Positions 13,068 through 21,774 of a stretch of DNA of 49,296 bases are shown here, in pieces. Source of the DNA: Zoogloea sp. Its GTDB lineage: Bacteria > Pseudomonadota > Gammaproteobacteria > Burkholderiales > Rhodocyclaceae. A model generated the notes under the pieces. The model was not told the origin of the DNA and did not search any database. It saw only the letters and a program-made list of their open reading frames with translations. The DNA is taken from the NCBI GenBank assembly GCA_023150095.1, contig JAKLLO010000018.1, forward strand, positions 1 to 49,296, read 5' to 3'. The translations under genes and the position numbers were made by a program. The stretch's first letter is position 1, and every line of letters begins with the position of its first letter.

Positions 13068-14777
13068 TCAGAGATCCTCGGCCGACAGGATCATGTCGGT
13101 CAGGCCCTTGCCGCCCTGGACCATCGGATACACGTTTTCGGTCTGATCCACCTGGATGTCGAGGAAGACGAGATCGCTCTTGCGCTGGAAAGCCTCGCGC
13201 AGCGCGCCTTCCACGTCACCCGGCTTGTCCACGCGGATGCCCACGTGCCCGTAGGCCTCAGCCAGCCTGGCGAAGTCCGGTAGCGCGTTCATGTACGACT
13301 CGGAATAACGGTTGCCGTGGAAGATCTCCTGCCACTGGCGGACCATGCCGAGATACCGGTTGTTCAGCATCACCACCTTGATCGGCAGACGGAACTGCTT
13401 GCAGGTGGAGAGTTCCTGGATGTTCATCTGGATCGACGCCTCGCCGGTCACGCAGGCCACGGGCGAACCCGGGTGCGCGAGCTGGACGCCCATCGCGGCG
13501 GGCAGGCCGAAGCCCATCGTGCCAAGGCCGCCGGAGTTGATCCAGCGACGCGGCTTGTCGAACTTGTAGTACTGGGCCGCCCACATCTGGTGCTGGCCCA
13601 CGTCGGACGTCACGAAGGCGTCGCCGCCGGTCACTTCCCACAGCTTCTGGATGACGAACTGCGGCTTGATGAGTTCTTCGCCCTGATTGAACTTCAGGCA
13701 GTCACGACGACGCCACTCCTCGATCTGCTTCCACCACACGCCCAGGGATTCCTGGTCGTTGGTCTCGGCACCGGCATCAAGCATGGCGAGCATCTCGCCG
13801 AGCACCTCACCCACGTCGCCGACGATGGGCACATCCACCTTCACGCGCTTGGAGATGGACGACGGATCAATGTCGATGTGGATGATCTTGCGGGGTTCGG
13901 ACGCGAAGTGCGCCGGGCTGCCGATCACGCGGTCGTCGAAGCGGGCACCCACGGCCAGCAGCACGTCGCAGTAGTGCATGCCCATGTTGGCTTCGTAGTT
14001 GCCGTGCATTCCGAGCATGCCCACATACTGACGGTCGGTGGCGGGATAGCCGCCGAGGCCCATCAGGGTGTTGGTGCAGGGAAGGCCGAGCTTGCGCACC
14101 AGCGTGGTGAGCTTGTCCGCCGCGTTGCCGAGCACCACGCCGCCACCGGCATAGACCATCGGGCGCTTGGCTTCGAGCAGCAGCTGCAGGGCCTTCTTGA
14201 TCTGCCCCTGATGCCCCTTGACGACGGGGTTGTAGGAGCGCATCGAGACCGTCTGCGGGTATTCGAACTCGCACTTCTGGGCGGTGATGTCCTTGGGGAT
14301 ATCAACCAGCACAGGGCCCGGGCGACCGGTCTTGGCGAGGTAGAACGCCTTCTTGATGGTGTCGGCGATCTCCCGCACGTCACGTACCAGGAAGTTGTGC
14401 TTCACGCACGGACGGGTGATGCCGACCGTATCCACTTCCTGGAAGGCATCCTGGCCGATGGCGCCCACGGGCACCTGACCGGAGATGATCACCAGCGGGA
14501 TCGAGTCGCAGTAGGCCGTGGCGATGCCGGTCACGGCATTGGTGGCACCAGGCCCGGACGTCACCAGCGCAACACCGACCTTCTCGGTGGAGCGGGCGTA
14601 GCCGTCGGCAGCATGGATCGCGGCCTGCTCGTGACGCACGAGCACATGGCGAACCTTGTCCTGCTTGAACAACTCGTCGTAGATGTAGAGAACGGCCCCA
14701 CCGGGATAACCGAAAAGATAATCAACCTTTTCTTCCTGGAGACACCTGATTACAATTTCCGCACCGGTCAATACCAT
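13068..14777 (-). CDS. ilvI: acetolactate synthase large (catalytic) subunit
   Basis: ThDP- and FAD-dependent synthase that condenses pyruvate with pyruvate or 2-oxobutyrate, the first common step of branched-chain amino acid synthesis. The 569-aa product has the N-terminal ThDP-binding domain (FGYPGGAVLYIYDEL, VRHEQAAIHAADGYAR), the SGPGATNAVTGIATAY segment, and the C-terminal domain ending the usual NNRYLGMVRQWQ. It is the first gene of ilvI-ilvH-ilvC, with a good sigma70 promoter 40 bp upstream. ilvB is the alternative name. Confidence 0.97.
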   Translation of the reverse strand: MVLTGAEIVIRCLQEEKVDYLFGYPGGAVLYIYDELFKQDKVRHVLVRHEQAAIHAADGYARSTEKVGVALVTSGPGATNAVTGIATAYCDSIPLVIISGQVPVGAIGQDAFQEVDTVGITRPCVKHNFLVRDVREIADTIKKAFYLAKTGRPGPVLVDIPKDITAQKCEFEYPQTVSMRSYNPVVKGHQGQIKKALQLLLEAKRPMVYAGGGVVLGNAADKLTTLVRKLGLPCTNTLMGLGGYPATDRQYVGMLGMHGNYEANMGMHYCDVLLAVGARFDDRVIGSPAHFASEPRKIIHIDIDPSSISKRVKVDVPIVGDVGEVLGEMLAMLDAGAETNDQESLGVWWKQIEEWRRRDCLKFNQGEELIKPQFVIQKLWEVTGGDAFVTSDVGQHQMWAAQYYKFDKPRRWINSGGLGTMGFGLPAAMGVQLAHPGSPVACVTGEASIQMNIQELSTCKQFRLPIKVVMLNNRYLGMVRQWQEIFHGNRYSESYMNALPDFARLAEAYGHVGIRVDKPGDVEGALREAFQRKSDLVFLDIQVDQTENVYPMVQGGKGLTDMILSAEDL

Positions 14778-14816
14778 CTATGCACCCGAAGCTGTCTCGG
14801 CAATGTAAAACGTCGA

Positions 14817-14845
14817 ACCATACCGCCGAGGCAACGATTGGTCAA
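14817..14845 (-). promoter_or_regulatory. sigma70 promoter of the ilvI operon
   Basis: On the minus strand TTGACC (14845-14840) and TATGGT (14822-14817) are separated by exactly 17 bp, 40 bp upstream of ilvI. The -35 has five of six consensus bases. No leucine- or valine-rich leader peptide was found downstream. Confidence 0.65.
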
Positions 14846-14952
14846 GGCACGCCATCGTGCACCGCGAATGAACTCAGCGCCTGCAGCCTTTGCGCCGACC
14901 ACCGGCAGCGGCATACCAGCAGCGCACTTTCCCGACACCAGAGGATTTTCCC

Positions 14953-15516
14953 CTGCCCTCCCGCATCGAACTATCGGATTTCCTCGCGAGCGTCGAAAAA
15001 CGGGCTTTCAAGCAGGCCCTGTTTGCCGTCCGTAACGAAGAATCGGCTCTCGACATCGTCCAGGACGCGATGATGAAGCTCGCCGAAAAATACGGCGACA
15101 AGCCCGTCGACGAGCTGCCGATGCTTTTCCAGCGCATCCTCCAGAACGTCATCCGCGACTACTACCGCCGCCAGAAGGTGCGCAGCCTGTGGACGACACT
15201 CCTGTCGGCCTTCTCGGGCCCCGAGGACGACGAGCACGACCCCCTCGAGACCATCGAATCCGCAGACGGCGAACACAAGAGCGAGTCGCCCCAGGCGCAG
15301 CTTGAACGACGCCAGACCCTTGGTGTCATAGAAAAGGAAATCGAAAAGCTTCCGCCACGTCAACGCGAAGCCTTCCTCATGCGTTACTGGGAAGAAATGG
15401 ACATAGCCGAGACGGCAGCGGCAATGGGGTGTTCCGAAGGCAGCGTGAAAACGCACTGCTCACGGGCGACGCACACCCTTGCAGCTGCGCTTGCAGCAAA
15501 GGGCATCACGTTATGA
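14953..15516 (+). CDS. ECF-type RNA polymerase sigma factor
   Basis: Sigma-70 family factor with region 2 (about residues 20-75: DIVQDAMMKLAEKY, QNVIRDYYRRQKV) and region 4 (about 125-180: LPPRQREAFLMRYWEEM, then the HTH MGCSEGSVKTHCSRA). It heads a four-gene cluster with DUF3619, DUF3106 and RDD proteins. No ATG is usable before region 2. The best start is CTG 14953, seven bases after AGAGGA, giving a 187-aa protein starting at the conserved ELSDFL segment; TTG 14890 is in frame but has no ribosome binding site. The stop overlaps the next gene by ATGA. Target genes unknown. Confidence 0.88.
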   Translation: MPSRIELSDFLASVEKRAFKQALFAVRNEESALDIVQDAMMKLAEKYGDKPVDELPMLFQRILQNVIRDYYRRQKVRSLWTTLLSAFSGPEDDEHDPLETIESADGEHKSESPQAQLERRQTLGVIEKEIEKLPPRQREAFLMRYWEEMDIAETAAAMGCSEGSVKTHCSRATHTLAAALAAKGITL

Positions 15517-15887
15517 ATCAACACGATCTTCAGTTCCGGATCCGGCAACACCTGGACGCGTCCACGCGCGAACTCTCGCCGGATGTCACCAGCCGCCTGC
15601 AAAAAGCCCGCCACAAGGCGCTCGACAGACAGAAGGTTTCTGTCGGCGGTCTGAGCCTCGCGGGCGTCGGCAATCTGTTCTCCGAGTACATCGCACCACG
15701 GGGCCGCTCCGCTCTGGCGATGCTACTGATCATCCTCGCCGTCGTGGGCAGCGGTTTTCTCGGCGAGCTGCAGCGCACAGCCGAGATGGAGGAACTGGAC
15801 AGCGCCCTCCTCGCAGACGACCTTCCCATTGACGCCTACCTGGATCGCGGATTCGACGCATGGGTTCAAAACGACTCGCCGGAGTGA
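15513..15887 (+). CDS. DUF3619 single-pass membrane protein (putative anti-sigma factor)
   Basis: A 124-aa protein with one membrane helix (about residues 64-83, SALAMLLIILAVVGSGFLGE), a positively charged N-terminal domain before it and an acidic C-terminal tail (EEL..ALLADDLPIDAYLD). ATG 15513 overlaps the sigma factor stop by four bases. Size, topology and position directly after an ECF sigma gene fit an anti-sigma or sigma-control role, but this is inference; the family itself is DUF3619. Confidence 0.82.
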   Translation: MNQHDLQFRIRQHLDASTRELSPDVTSRLQKARHKALDRQKVSVGGLSLAGVGNLFSEYIAPRGRSALAMLLIILAVVGSGFLGELQRTAEMEELDSALLADDLPIDAYLDRGFDAWVQNDSPE

Positions 15888-16519
15888 TCGCCGCGCTGGC
15901 GATCGCGTGCTCCACTTCGGCCCTCGCATCCCCGCCCCTGAAGGCACCATCCTGGAATGAACTGAGTGCCGACCAGCGGCGCACGCTGGCACCGCTCGCC
16001 AAGGAATGGAATGCCCTGTCCGACGAGCGCAAGCGCAAGTGGGCAGGGATTTCCGAGCGTTTCCCCGGCTACACGCCGGAGGAGCAGTCACGCCTCCAGG
16101 GCCGGATGGAAACCTGGTTTTCGCTGACACCTGAGCAGCGGGCCGTCGCCCGAGATCAATATCGCAACCTGCAGCGGATTCCGCCGGAGCAGCGCGAAGC
16201 CCTGCGCCAGAAGTGGAACACCTACAAGGATCTGCCCACCGAAGAGAAGCAGCGCTTCGAGGAGGCCGCCAAGATGCCGGCGGCCAAAATCGCCATTCCG
16301 AAGATCGGTGCGCCGCCCATCAAGCCGCTGACCGCACCGCCGCCACCGCGCCGGGCCGTCCCGAGGATCGCCATCAAGAAACCAGCCGTCGAAGCACCGG
16401 CTGCAGCCCCCGCCACGCCAGCAGCCATCGCAGCACCCACGCCCTCCTCCGCCCCCACCCTCGAAGCACCCGTGACTGCATCGGCTACCCCGGCCGTCAG
16501 CCCGTCGGCCAAACCCTGA
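15860..16519 (+). CDS. DUF3106 exported protein
   Basis: A 219-aa protein with a signal peptide (about residues 1-23, cleavage after ALA). The mature part has repeated helical units of the form LS..QR..L.PL...W..L and EEQ.RLQ.RM..W..LTPEQR, as in DUF3106, followed by a Pro/Ala-rich low-complexity tail (about 145-219). A periplasmic location is inferred. It overlaps the DUF3619 gene by 28 bp, so the genes are coupled. The helical repeats recall periplasmic CpxP/ZraP-like sensors, but no catalytic or metal motif is visible. Confidence 0.82.
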   Translation: MGSKRLAGVIAALAIACSTSALASPPLKAPSWNELSADQRRTLAPLAKEWNALSDERKRKWAGISERFPGYTPEEQSRLQGRMETWFSLTPEQRAVARDQYRNLQRIPPEQREALRQKWNTYKDLPTEEKQRFEEAAKMPAAKIAIPKIGAPPIKPLTAPPPPRRAVPRIAIKKPAVEAPAAAPATPAAIAAPTPSSAPTLEAPVTASATPAVSPSAKP

Positions 16520-16524
16520 CCCCC

Positions 16525-16995
16525 ATGCCCCAAACGAAAACGCGACCGACGGCGAACCCGTCGGCACGGCAACACGCCGAACTTGCAGGCATCCGCCGCC
16601 GCCTCGCAAGCATGCTGTACGAAAGCCTGCTGCTGCTCGGTGTGCTGGCACTCACCTTCATGGTCCCGCTGCTCATCCTGGGCGTCGGCACGAACTACAC
16701 GCCCGAGGGCGGTTTTCTGTGGGCGTACATCTTCCTGGTGCTCGGCGGGTATTACCTGTGGTACTGGCGACGGGGTGGTCAGACCCTGGCGATGCAGACC
16801 TGGAAGCTGCGGATCGTTGATCTGGAGGGCAATCCGGTCACTACCGGGCAGGCTGCACTGCGCTATGTGCTGGCCTGGCCTTCCGTATGTTTTTTTGGCG
16901 CCGGCCTGATCTGGGCGCTGCTGGACCGGGATCGCCAATTTCTGCACGACCGCCTGGCCGGCACGCGCATCGTGCTGCTAACCAGCGCAACCTGA
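16525..16995 (+). CDS. RDD-family membrane protein
   Basis: A 156-aa inner membrane protein with about three helices and the RDD hallmarks: an early Arg-rich segment (GIRRRLASMLYESLLLLG) and late aspartates (DRDRQFLHDRLAGTRIV). Substrate and role are unknown; some RDD proteins have been linked to ion exchange. It begins 5 bp after the DUF3106 stop and closes the sigma-factor cluster, converging on lptG with 16 bp between. Confidence 0.88.
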   Translation: MPQTKTRPTANPSARQHAELAGIRRRLASMLYESLLLLGVLALTFMVPLLILGVGTNYTPEGGFLWAYIFLVLGGYYLWYWRRGGQTLAMQTWKLRIVDLEGNPVTTGQAALRYVLAWPSVCFFGAGLIWALLDRDRQFLHDRLAGTRIVLLTSAT

Positions 16996-17011
16996 TCAAG
17001 GCCGCGGAGCG

Positions 17012-18088
17012 TCAGCGGCGCTCAACCCACCACATCATCACGGCCGCGGCCAGCAGGAAGGTCACGCTGGGCGTGAGCGCGGCCACCGCCGGCACCCATC
17101 CGTTGATCACGCCCAAGTTCGAGAACAGGCCGTTGAGCAAGTGGAAGCCCACGCCGATCATGATCCCCGAGAACACTCGCAGGCTCACGCCGCCCATGCG
17201 CGTCTGCATGTAGCCGAACGGTAGCGCGAGCCCCATCATCACCAGCGCAGCAAAGGGGTAGGCGAGCTTCTTCCAGAGGGCGATCTCGTAACGCGTCGTG
17301 CGCTGGTTGTTCTCTTCCAGGTGGCGGATGTAGGAATACAGGGTTTCGACCGACATCCGCTCAGGCACTACCATCAGCACCGACAGCACGTCCGGCGTCA
17401 GTTCGGACTTCCAGAGCAGGCTAGGGAGCTTTTCGGTCTCGGTCCGGTCGGGCAGAAAACGGGTTTGAGCCACGTTGGTGAGACTCCAGCCGGTCTGATC
17501 ATCGTAGACGCCCTTTTCGGCTTCACTGATCGAAAGCAGCACCGCGCGGTCGTCAAACTCGTAGAGACGGACACCCTGCAGCGTAGTATCCGGCAGCACA
17601 TTGCGGACATTGACGAAACGGCGGCCATCACGAACCCACAGGCCCGTGCGCAGCTCCTGCGAAACCATGGAACGGGTTGCGGCCAGCCGCCACTGCTGGG
17701 CCGCACGCTCGGCGGGCGGCGCAAGGTACTCGCCGAAGATGAAGGTGATCACCACGAAGACGCTGCCAATCGACAGCAACCCAAGCAGGAAGCGCCGCGT
17801 CGATAGCCCGGAGGCCCGCAGCACGGTGATCTCGGAATGCCGGGCGAGGGTCGTCAGCGCATAAAGCGTGCCGATCAGCACCGCAATGGGCATCAGTTCA
17901 TACACCCGGCCGGGCATGATCATCGCAACGTAGATTGCCGCGTGATGGAGCATGTAGCCGCCCTTGCCGATCTCGTCGAGTTCATTGACGAGATCGAAGA
18001 ACGCAAACAGCCCCAGGAAAGCCAGCAGGACGAGGAACACCGCCGCGTAGATCTCGCGGCTCAGGTAGCGGATATAAACGGGAATCAT
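17012..18088 (-). CDS. lptG: LPS export system permease LptG
   Basis: Inner membrane half of the LptB2FG ABC transporter that extracts lipopolysaccharide and passes it to the LptC-A-D bridge. The 358-aa product has the YjgP/YjgQ layout: three N-terminal helices, a periplasmic beta-jellyroll domain (about residues 130-265) and three C-terminal helices. ATG 18088 (MIPVYIRYLSREIY) overlaps the lptF stop by one base (TGATG). lptG is distinguished from lptF by order and by LARHSEITVLRASGLS, typical of LptG. Confidence 0.94.
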   Translation of the reverse strand: MIPVYIRYLSREIYAAVFLVLLAFLGLFAFFDLVNELDEIGKGGYMLHHAAIYVAMIMPGRVYELMPIAVLIGTLYALTTLARHSEITVLRASGLSTRRFLLGLLSIGSVFVVITFIFGEYLAPPAERAAQQWRLAATRSMVSQELRTGLWVRDGRRFVNVRNVLPDTTLQGVRLYEFDDRAVLLSISEAEKGVYDDQTGWSLTNVAQTRFLPDRTETEKLPSLLWKSELTPDVLSVLMVVPERMSVETLYSYIRHLEENNQRTTRYEIALWKKLAYPFAALVMMGLALPFGYMQTRMGGVSLRVFSGIMIGVGFHLLNGLFSNLGVINGWVPAVAALTPSVTFLLAAAVMMWWVERR

Positions 18089-19164
18089 CAGCGCCTCCGC
18101 CAGCGCGCAAATACGCTGATCCGCCGGTAGAACAGGATGGCCAGCACGCCCAGCATCGCCAGGTGGGGAATCCACAGCCCCACATCGAAGCGCAGGCGGC
18201 CCTGCCCGACCCAGGCCTGGCAGACACTCACCGCGTTGCTGTAAATCAGATAGACGAGCACCGCGAGGATCAGGTTGTTGGTCCGCCCGGCGCGGGGATT
18301 GACGAAAGAGAGCGGAATCGCCAGCAGCGACAGCATGACCGCCAGCACCGGCGTGCTGATCCGCGCCAGCAGTTCGCCACGGCTGCGGTCATCCGCGCTC
18401 TTGATGAGCGCCGGCAAAGCCAGCGTCTTGGGCTGTCGTGGCGCGGACTGCGCCTCCCTGGATTCCATCAGGATCTGATAGCGCTCGAACTCCATCACCC
18501 GATAGCTCGGCGTGCCCGGCGTGCCTTCGTAACGACGGCCGCGCTCGAGCACCACATAGCGATTGCCCGACGCGTCGACTTCGGTGTGACCTTCTGATGC
18601 CACCATCACGCCCAGCCGGCCGTTCTGCATGCTGCTGGCGAACACATTGCGAGCGCGACCTTCCTCGCCCGACAGCGCCTCGACGAAGAACACCCGCTCA
18701 CCGCCAGACGACTCGCGGAACAGGCCGGGAGCCACCCGCGAGACGTCGTCGCGGTTACTGAGTTGTTCTTTGTATTCAACGCTCTTCTTCTGCGCCCAGG
18801 GCGCCACAAAGAGCGACAGCGCGGCGATCAGCACCACCACCGGCACCGCAAAGCGCAGCACCGGCCGCACCCACGCGGTGAGAGGCAGGCCGCTCGAAAA
18901 CCACACGACCATCTCGGAATCCCGATACCAGCGGGAAAGTGTCATCAGCACGGCGATGAACACCGTGAGCGACAGCACCACTGGCATCTGGGCGACGGCG
19001 CCGAAGCCGATCAGCGCCAGCACGGCGTCGGCCGGCACGCGGCCGCCCGCGGCCTGCCCAAGCAGGCGGATGAGCACGGTGGAAATCAGGATGGCGAACA
19101 GCGCCACGAAAACCGCGACGGCGTTCTGGGTGAATTCGCGCTGGGCGGCTCGGAGAAAGATCAT
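18088..19164 (-). CDS. lptF: LPS export system permease LptF
   Basis: Partner permease of LptG, also 358 aa with three helices, a periplasmic jellyroll domain and three helices. The N-terminus MIFLRAAQREFTQNAVAVF and the segment RWYRDSEMVVWFSSGL are LptF-like. The frame is open 98 codons upstream, but that is antisense to pepA; ATG 19164 is chosen by family alignment, with a weak ribosome binding site. It is divergent from pepA, an arrangement widely conserved in proteobacteria. Confidence 0.94.
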   Translation of the reverse strand: MIFLRAAQREFTQNAVAVFVALFAILISTVLIRLLGQAAGGRVPADAVLALIGFGAVAQMPVVLSLTVFIAVLMTLSRWYRDSEMVVWFSSGLPLTAWVRPVLRFAVPVVVLIAALSLFVAPWAQKKSVEYKEQLSNRDDVSRVAPGLFRESSGGERVFFVEALSGEEGRARNVFASSMQNGRLGVMVASEGHTEVDASGNRYVVLERGRRYEGTPGTPSYRVMEFERYQILMESREAQSAPRQPKTLALPALIKSADDRSRGELLARISTPVLAVMLSLLAIPLSFVNPRAGRTNNLILAVLVYLIYSNAVSVCQAWVGQGRLRFDVGLWIPHLAMLGVLAILFYRRISVFARWRRR

Positions 19165-19199
19165 GCGGAGAAGGGGTCTTGCGTTGCCGGACAGCCGTT

Positions 19200-19228
19200 T
19201 TGACGTCCGCCAGGGTGCCGGCCATAAT
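19200..19228 (+). promoter_or_regulatory. sigma70 promoter of the pepA-holC operon
   Basis: TTGACG (19200-19205) and CATAAT (19223-19228) with an exact 17-bp spacer, each five of six to consensus, 41 bp upstream of the pepA GTG start. Confidence 0.8.
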
Positions 19229-19269
19229 GGCGCGATGTCCCAATGACGCGTGTTTCCAAGGAGAAGCGG

Positions 19270-20757
19270 GTGGAATTTACCATAAAGGCCGGATCGCCGG
19301 AAAAACTCAAGAGCGGCTGCGTCGTTGTCGGCGTGTACGCCGGCGGCGATCTCACCGCATCCGCCAAGGCCCTCGACAAGGCTGCGGACGGCGCCATCAC
19401 CGCCCTGCTCGCCCGCGGCGAACTCGACGACAAGGCCGGCGCCACGCTGATGCTCCACGACCTGCCCGGCGTGGCCGCACCCCGCGTGCTACTGGTGAGC
19501 CTCGGCAAGGCCGACGAGCTCACCGACAAAACCTACCGCGACGCCGTCAGCGCTGCCGCGAGGCAGCTCGCCGGCTCGGTGGCCGCCGATGCGGCGTTCT
19601 GCCTCGCCGAGGCCGAACTGCCCCACCGCGATCTCGTCTGGTGCATCGCCCAGGCTGCGCAGATCCTCGAAGACAGCACCTACCGCTGCGACGAACTCAA
19701 ATCCAAGCGCGACGAATCGAAAAAGGGCGTGAAGAAGATCGCCTTCGTCGCCAAAGCCAAGGACACCGCCCCGCTCGAAGCCGCCCTGCGCCGTGGCAGC
19801 GCCATCGCCGGCGGCATGGCCCTCGCCAAGACCCTCGGCAACCTGCCGGGCAACGTGTGCACGCCCACCTACCTCGCCACCACCGCCCGCAAGCTCGCCA
19901 AGGATCACAAGATCAAGGTCGAGGTGCTCGAAAAAGGCGACATGGAAAAGCTCGGCATGGGCGCCCTGCTGTCGGTGGCCCGTGGCTCCCATGAGCCCCC
20001 CAAGTTCATCATCCTCAATTACAAGGGCGGCAAGGCCAAGGACAAGCCGGTGGTGCTTGTCGGCAAGGGCATCACCTTCGATACCGGCGGCATCTCCCTC
20101 AAGCCCGGCGAGGGCATGGACGAGATGAAGTACGACATGTGCGGCGCGGCCAGCGTGCTGGGCACCTTCAAGGCCATCGCGCAGATGGAGCTGCCCATCA
20201 ACGTGGTCGGCCTCGTCCCGACCACCGAGAACATGCCCGGCGGCTCGGCCACCAAGCCCGGCGACATCGTCACGTCCATGTCGGGCCAGACCATCGAGGT
20301 GCTCAACACCGACGCCGAAGGCCGGCTGATCCTCTGCGACGCCCTCACCTACGCCGAGCGTTTCGACCCGGTCGCGGTGGTGGACGTCGCCACCCTCACC
20401 GGCGCCTGCATCATCGCCCTGGGCAACCTCACCTCGGGCCTGCTCGCCAACGACGACGCGCTCGCCGCCGAGCTGATTGCGAGCGGCCAGGCTGCCGGCG
20501 ACAAGGCCTGGCAACTGCCCCTGTGGGACGAATACCAGGACATGCTCAAGAGCAACTTCGCCGACATCCCCAACATCGGCACCAAGGGCGCCGGCACGAT
20601 CACCGCCGCGTGCTTCCTGGCCCGTTTCACCAAAGCCTACAAGTGGGCGCACCTGGACATCGCCGGCACCGCCTGGAAATCCGGTGCCGACAAGGGCGCC
20701 ACCGGCCGCCCGGTGCCGCTGCTCACCCAGTTCCTGATCGACAGGGCCGGCGAGTAA
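19270..20757 (+). CDS. pepA: cytosol (leucyl) aminopeptidase, M17 family
   Basis: Two-metal aminopeptidase that removes N-terminal residues, especially leucine; in E. coli it also acts as a DNA-binding accessory factor. The 495-aa product has the metal-binding motifs [16 protein letters not shown] and [13 protein letters not shown] and the signature [10 protein letters not shown]. The start is GTG 19270 ([13 protein letters not shown]): AAGGAG lies six bases upstream, whereas the in-frame ATG at 19243 precedes that ribosome binding site. holC follows 10 bp later. Confidence 0.96.
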   Translation: MEFTIKAGSPEKLKSGCVVVGVYAGGDLTASAKALDKAADGAITALLARGELDDKAGATLMLHDLPGVAAPRVLLVSLGKADELTDKTYRDAVSAAARQLAGSVAADAAFCLAEAELPHRDLVWCIAQAAQILEDSTYRCDELKSKRDESKKGVKKIAFVAKAKDTAPLEAALRRGSAIAGGMALAKTLGNLPGNVCTPTYLATTARKLAKDHKIKVEVLEKGDMEKLGMGALLSVARGSHEPPKFIILNYKGGKAKDKPVVLVGKGITFDTGGISLKPGEGMDEMKYDMCGAASVLGTFKAIAQMELPINVVGLVPTTENMPGGSATKPGDIVTSMSGQTIEVLNTDAEGRLILCDALTYAERFDPVAVVDVATLTGACIIALGNLTSGLLANDDALAAELIASGQAAGDKAWQLPLWDEYQDMLKSNFADIPNIGTKGAGTITAACFLARFTKAYKWAHLDIAGTAWKSGADKGATGRPVPLLTQFLIDRAGE

Positions 20758-20767
20758 GCCGCGGGAC

Positions 20768-21199
20768 ATGACCGACGTCCGCTTCTACCACAACGCCCCC
20801 GACCGCCTGCGCGTGGCCTGCGTGCTCACCGCCAAGGCGAGCGGCGGAGGGCGGCGGGTGTCGGTCTTCGCGCCGGACGGGAACATCGCCCGGCATTTCG
20901 ACCAGATGCTCTGGAGCTTCCAGCCGCTCGCCTTCGTGCCCCACGTGGCGGCGGGCTCGCCGCTGGCCGCCGAAACGCCGGTGGTCATCGGCACCCGTCT
21001 CGAAGCCCTGCCCGACGACGACGTGCTCATCAACCTCGGCGACGACCTGCCTGACGGCTTCGAGCGCTTCTCGCTGGTCATCGAGGTTGTCGGCCCCAGC
21101 GATCCCGAACGCCAGGCGGCCCGCGGGCGCTTCCGGCGCTACAAGGAACAGGGCCATGCCCTCAGCGCCCACGATCTGAACCAACGGAGTGGCGAATGA
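20768..21199 (+). CDS. holC: DNA polymerase III chi subunit
   Basis: Chi links the clamp-loader to single-stranded-DNA-binding protein during replication. The 143-aa product starts MTDVRFYHNAPDRL and shows the chi pattern: DQMLWSFQPLAFVPHV, ETPVVIGT and VLINLGDDLPDGFERF. It sits between pepA and valS, the standard proteobacterial order, and shares an ATGA overlap with the next gene. Confidence 0.93.
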   Translation: MTDVRFYHNAPDRLRVACVLTAKASGGGRRVSVFAPDGNIARHFDQMLWSFQPLAFVPHVAAGSPLAAETPVVIGTRLEALPDDDVLINLGDDLPDGFERFSLVIEVVGPSDPERQAARGRFRRYKEQGHALSAHDLNQRSGE

Positions 21200-21690
21200 C
21201 TCCTCATCCCAAGACCGAACTCGAAATCCCCCTCGACGACGACGACGGCGAAGTCCTGATCGAAAAGGCCGCCCTGATGCACCGCCCCGACAGCTTCGTC
21301 GCCTCTGAGGACGACGACCTACCGGTGCTCACCGATGTGGTGGACGAGCGGATCGAGCCCTTCATCGGCGACGCCGATCCGATCGTCCTCGAGCCCGCCG
21401 ATGACGGCCCTGCTATCGGCGAACCGGAGATGCTCGACGACACGCCGGTCATCGCCGCCGGCGCAGCGCTCCCGGACGACCTCGCCGAACGCCTGGTGGC
21501 CCTCGATACCGCCATCGCCCGTCATATCGAGAACTGGGTCGCCACCGAGCTACCCCAGCTCGTCTCCCGCGAGCTCGACGAGCTGGCCGCCCGCATCAGC
21601 GACAAGGCCGCCGCCCACCTGCGCGCCACCCTGCTTCCGGTCGTCTCCGCCGAGATCGCCGACACCCTCGATAACGATTCCGGGTTGTAA
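21196..21690 (+). CDS. acidic protein of unknown function between holC and valS
   Basis: A 164-aa strongly acidic protein that I do not recognise. The N-terminal half is disordered-looking and rich in Asp, Glu and Pro, with the short motif LPVLTDVVDE (about residues 42-51); the C-terminal half (about 95-160) is predicted helical (ELPQLVSRELDELAARIS). No signal peptide or membrane segment. ATG 21196 overlaps the holC stop by four bases, so it is co-translated with holC. The layout (an acidic tail region plus a short helical domain) suggests a protein-interaction partner, which is inference only. Confidence 0.8.
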   Translation: MTPHPKTELEIPLDDDDGEVLIEKAALMHRPDSFVASEDDDLPVLTDVVDERIEPFIGDADPIVLEPADDGPAIGEPEMLDDTPVIAAGAALPDDLAERLVALDTAIARHIENWVATELPQLVSRELDELAARISDKAAAHLRATLLPVVSAEIADTLDNDSGL

Positions 21691-21740
21691 TCCCTCGCCG
21701 CACGCCAAGTCGTGCCGCCGGGCGAGCGGCCCGCATCCGC

Positions 21741-21746
21741 TATAAT
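21741..21746 (+). promoter_or_regulatory. consensus -10 box upstream of valS
   Basis: A perfect TATAAT 28 bp before the valS ATG in the 84-bp gap after the acidic gene; no matching -35, so valS may have a weak promoter of its own as well as read-through. Confidence 0.45.
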
Positions 21747-21774
21747 CCGCGTTTTGCCTTCAAAGACAGCCCCC

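Noticed and set aside
13317..15035. 572-codon plus-strand frame over ilvI running into the sigma factor gene
   Set aside because: Antisense to ilvI; it reads through the intergenic promoter and the sigma gene in a wrong frame.
19489..20769. 426-codon minus-strand frame over pepA
   Set aside because: Antisense shadow of pepA with the same low-complexity composition; no ribosome binding site.
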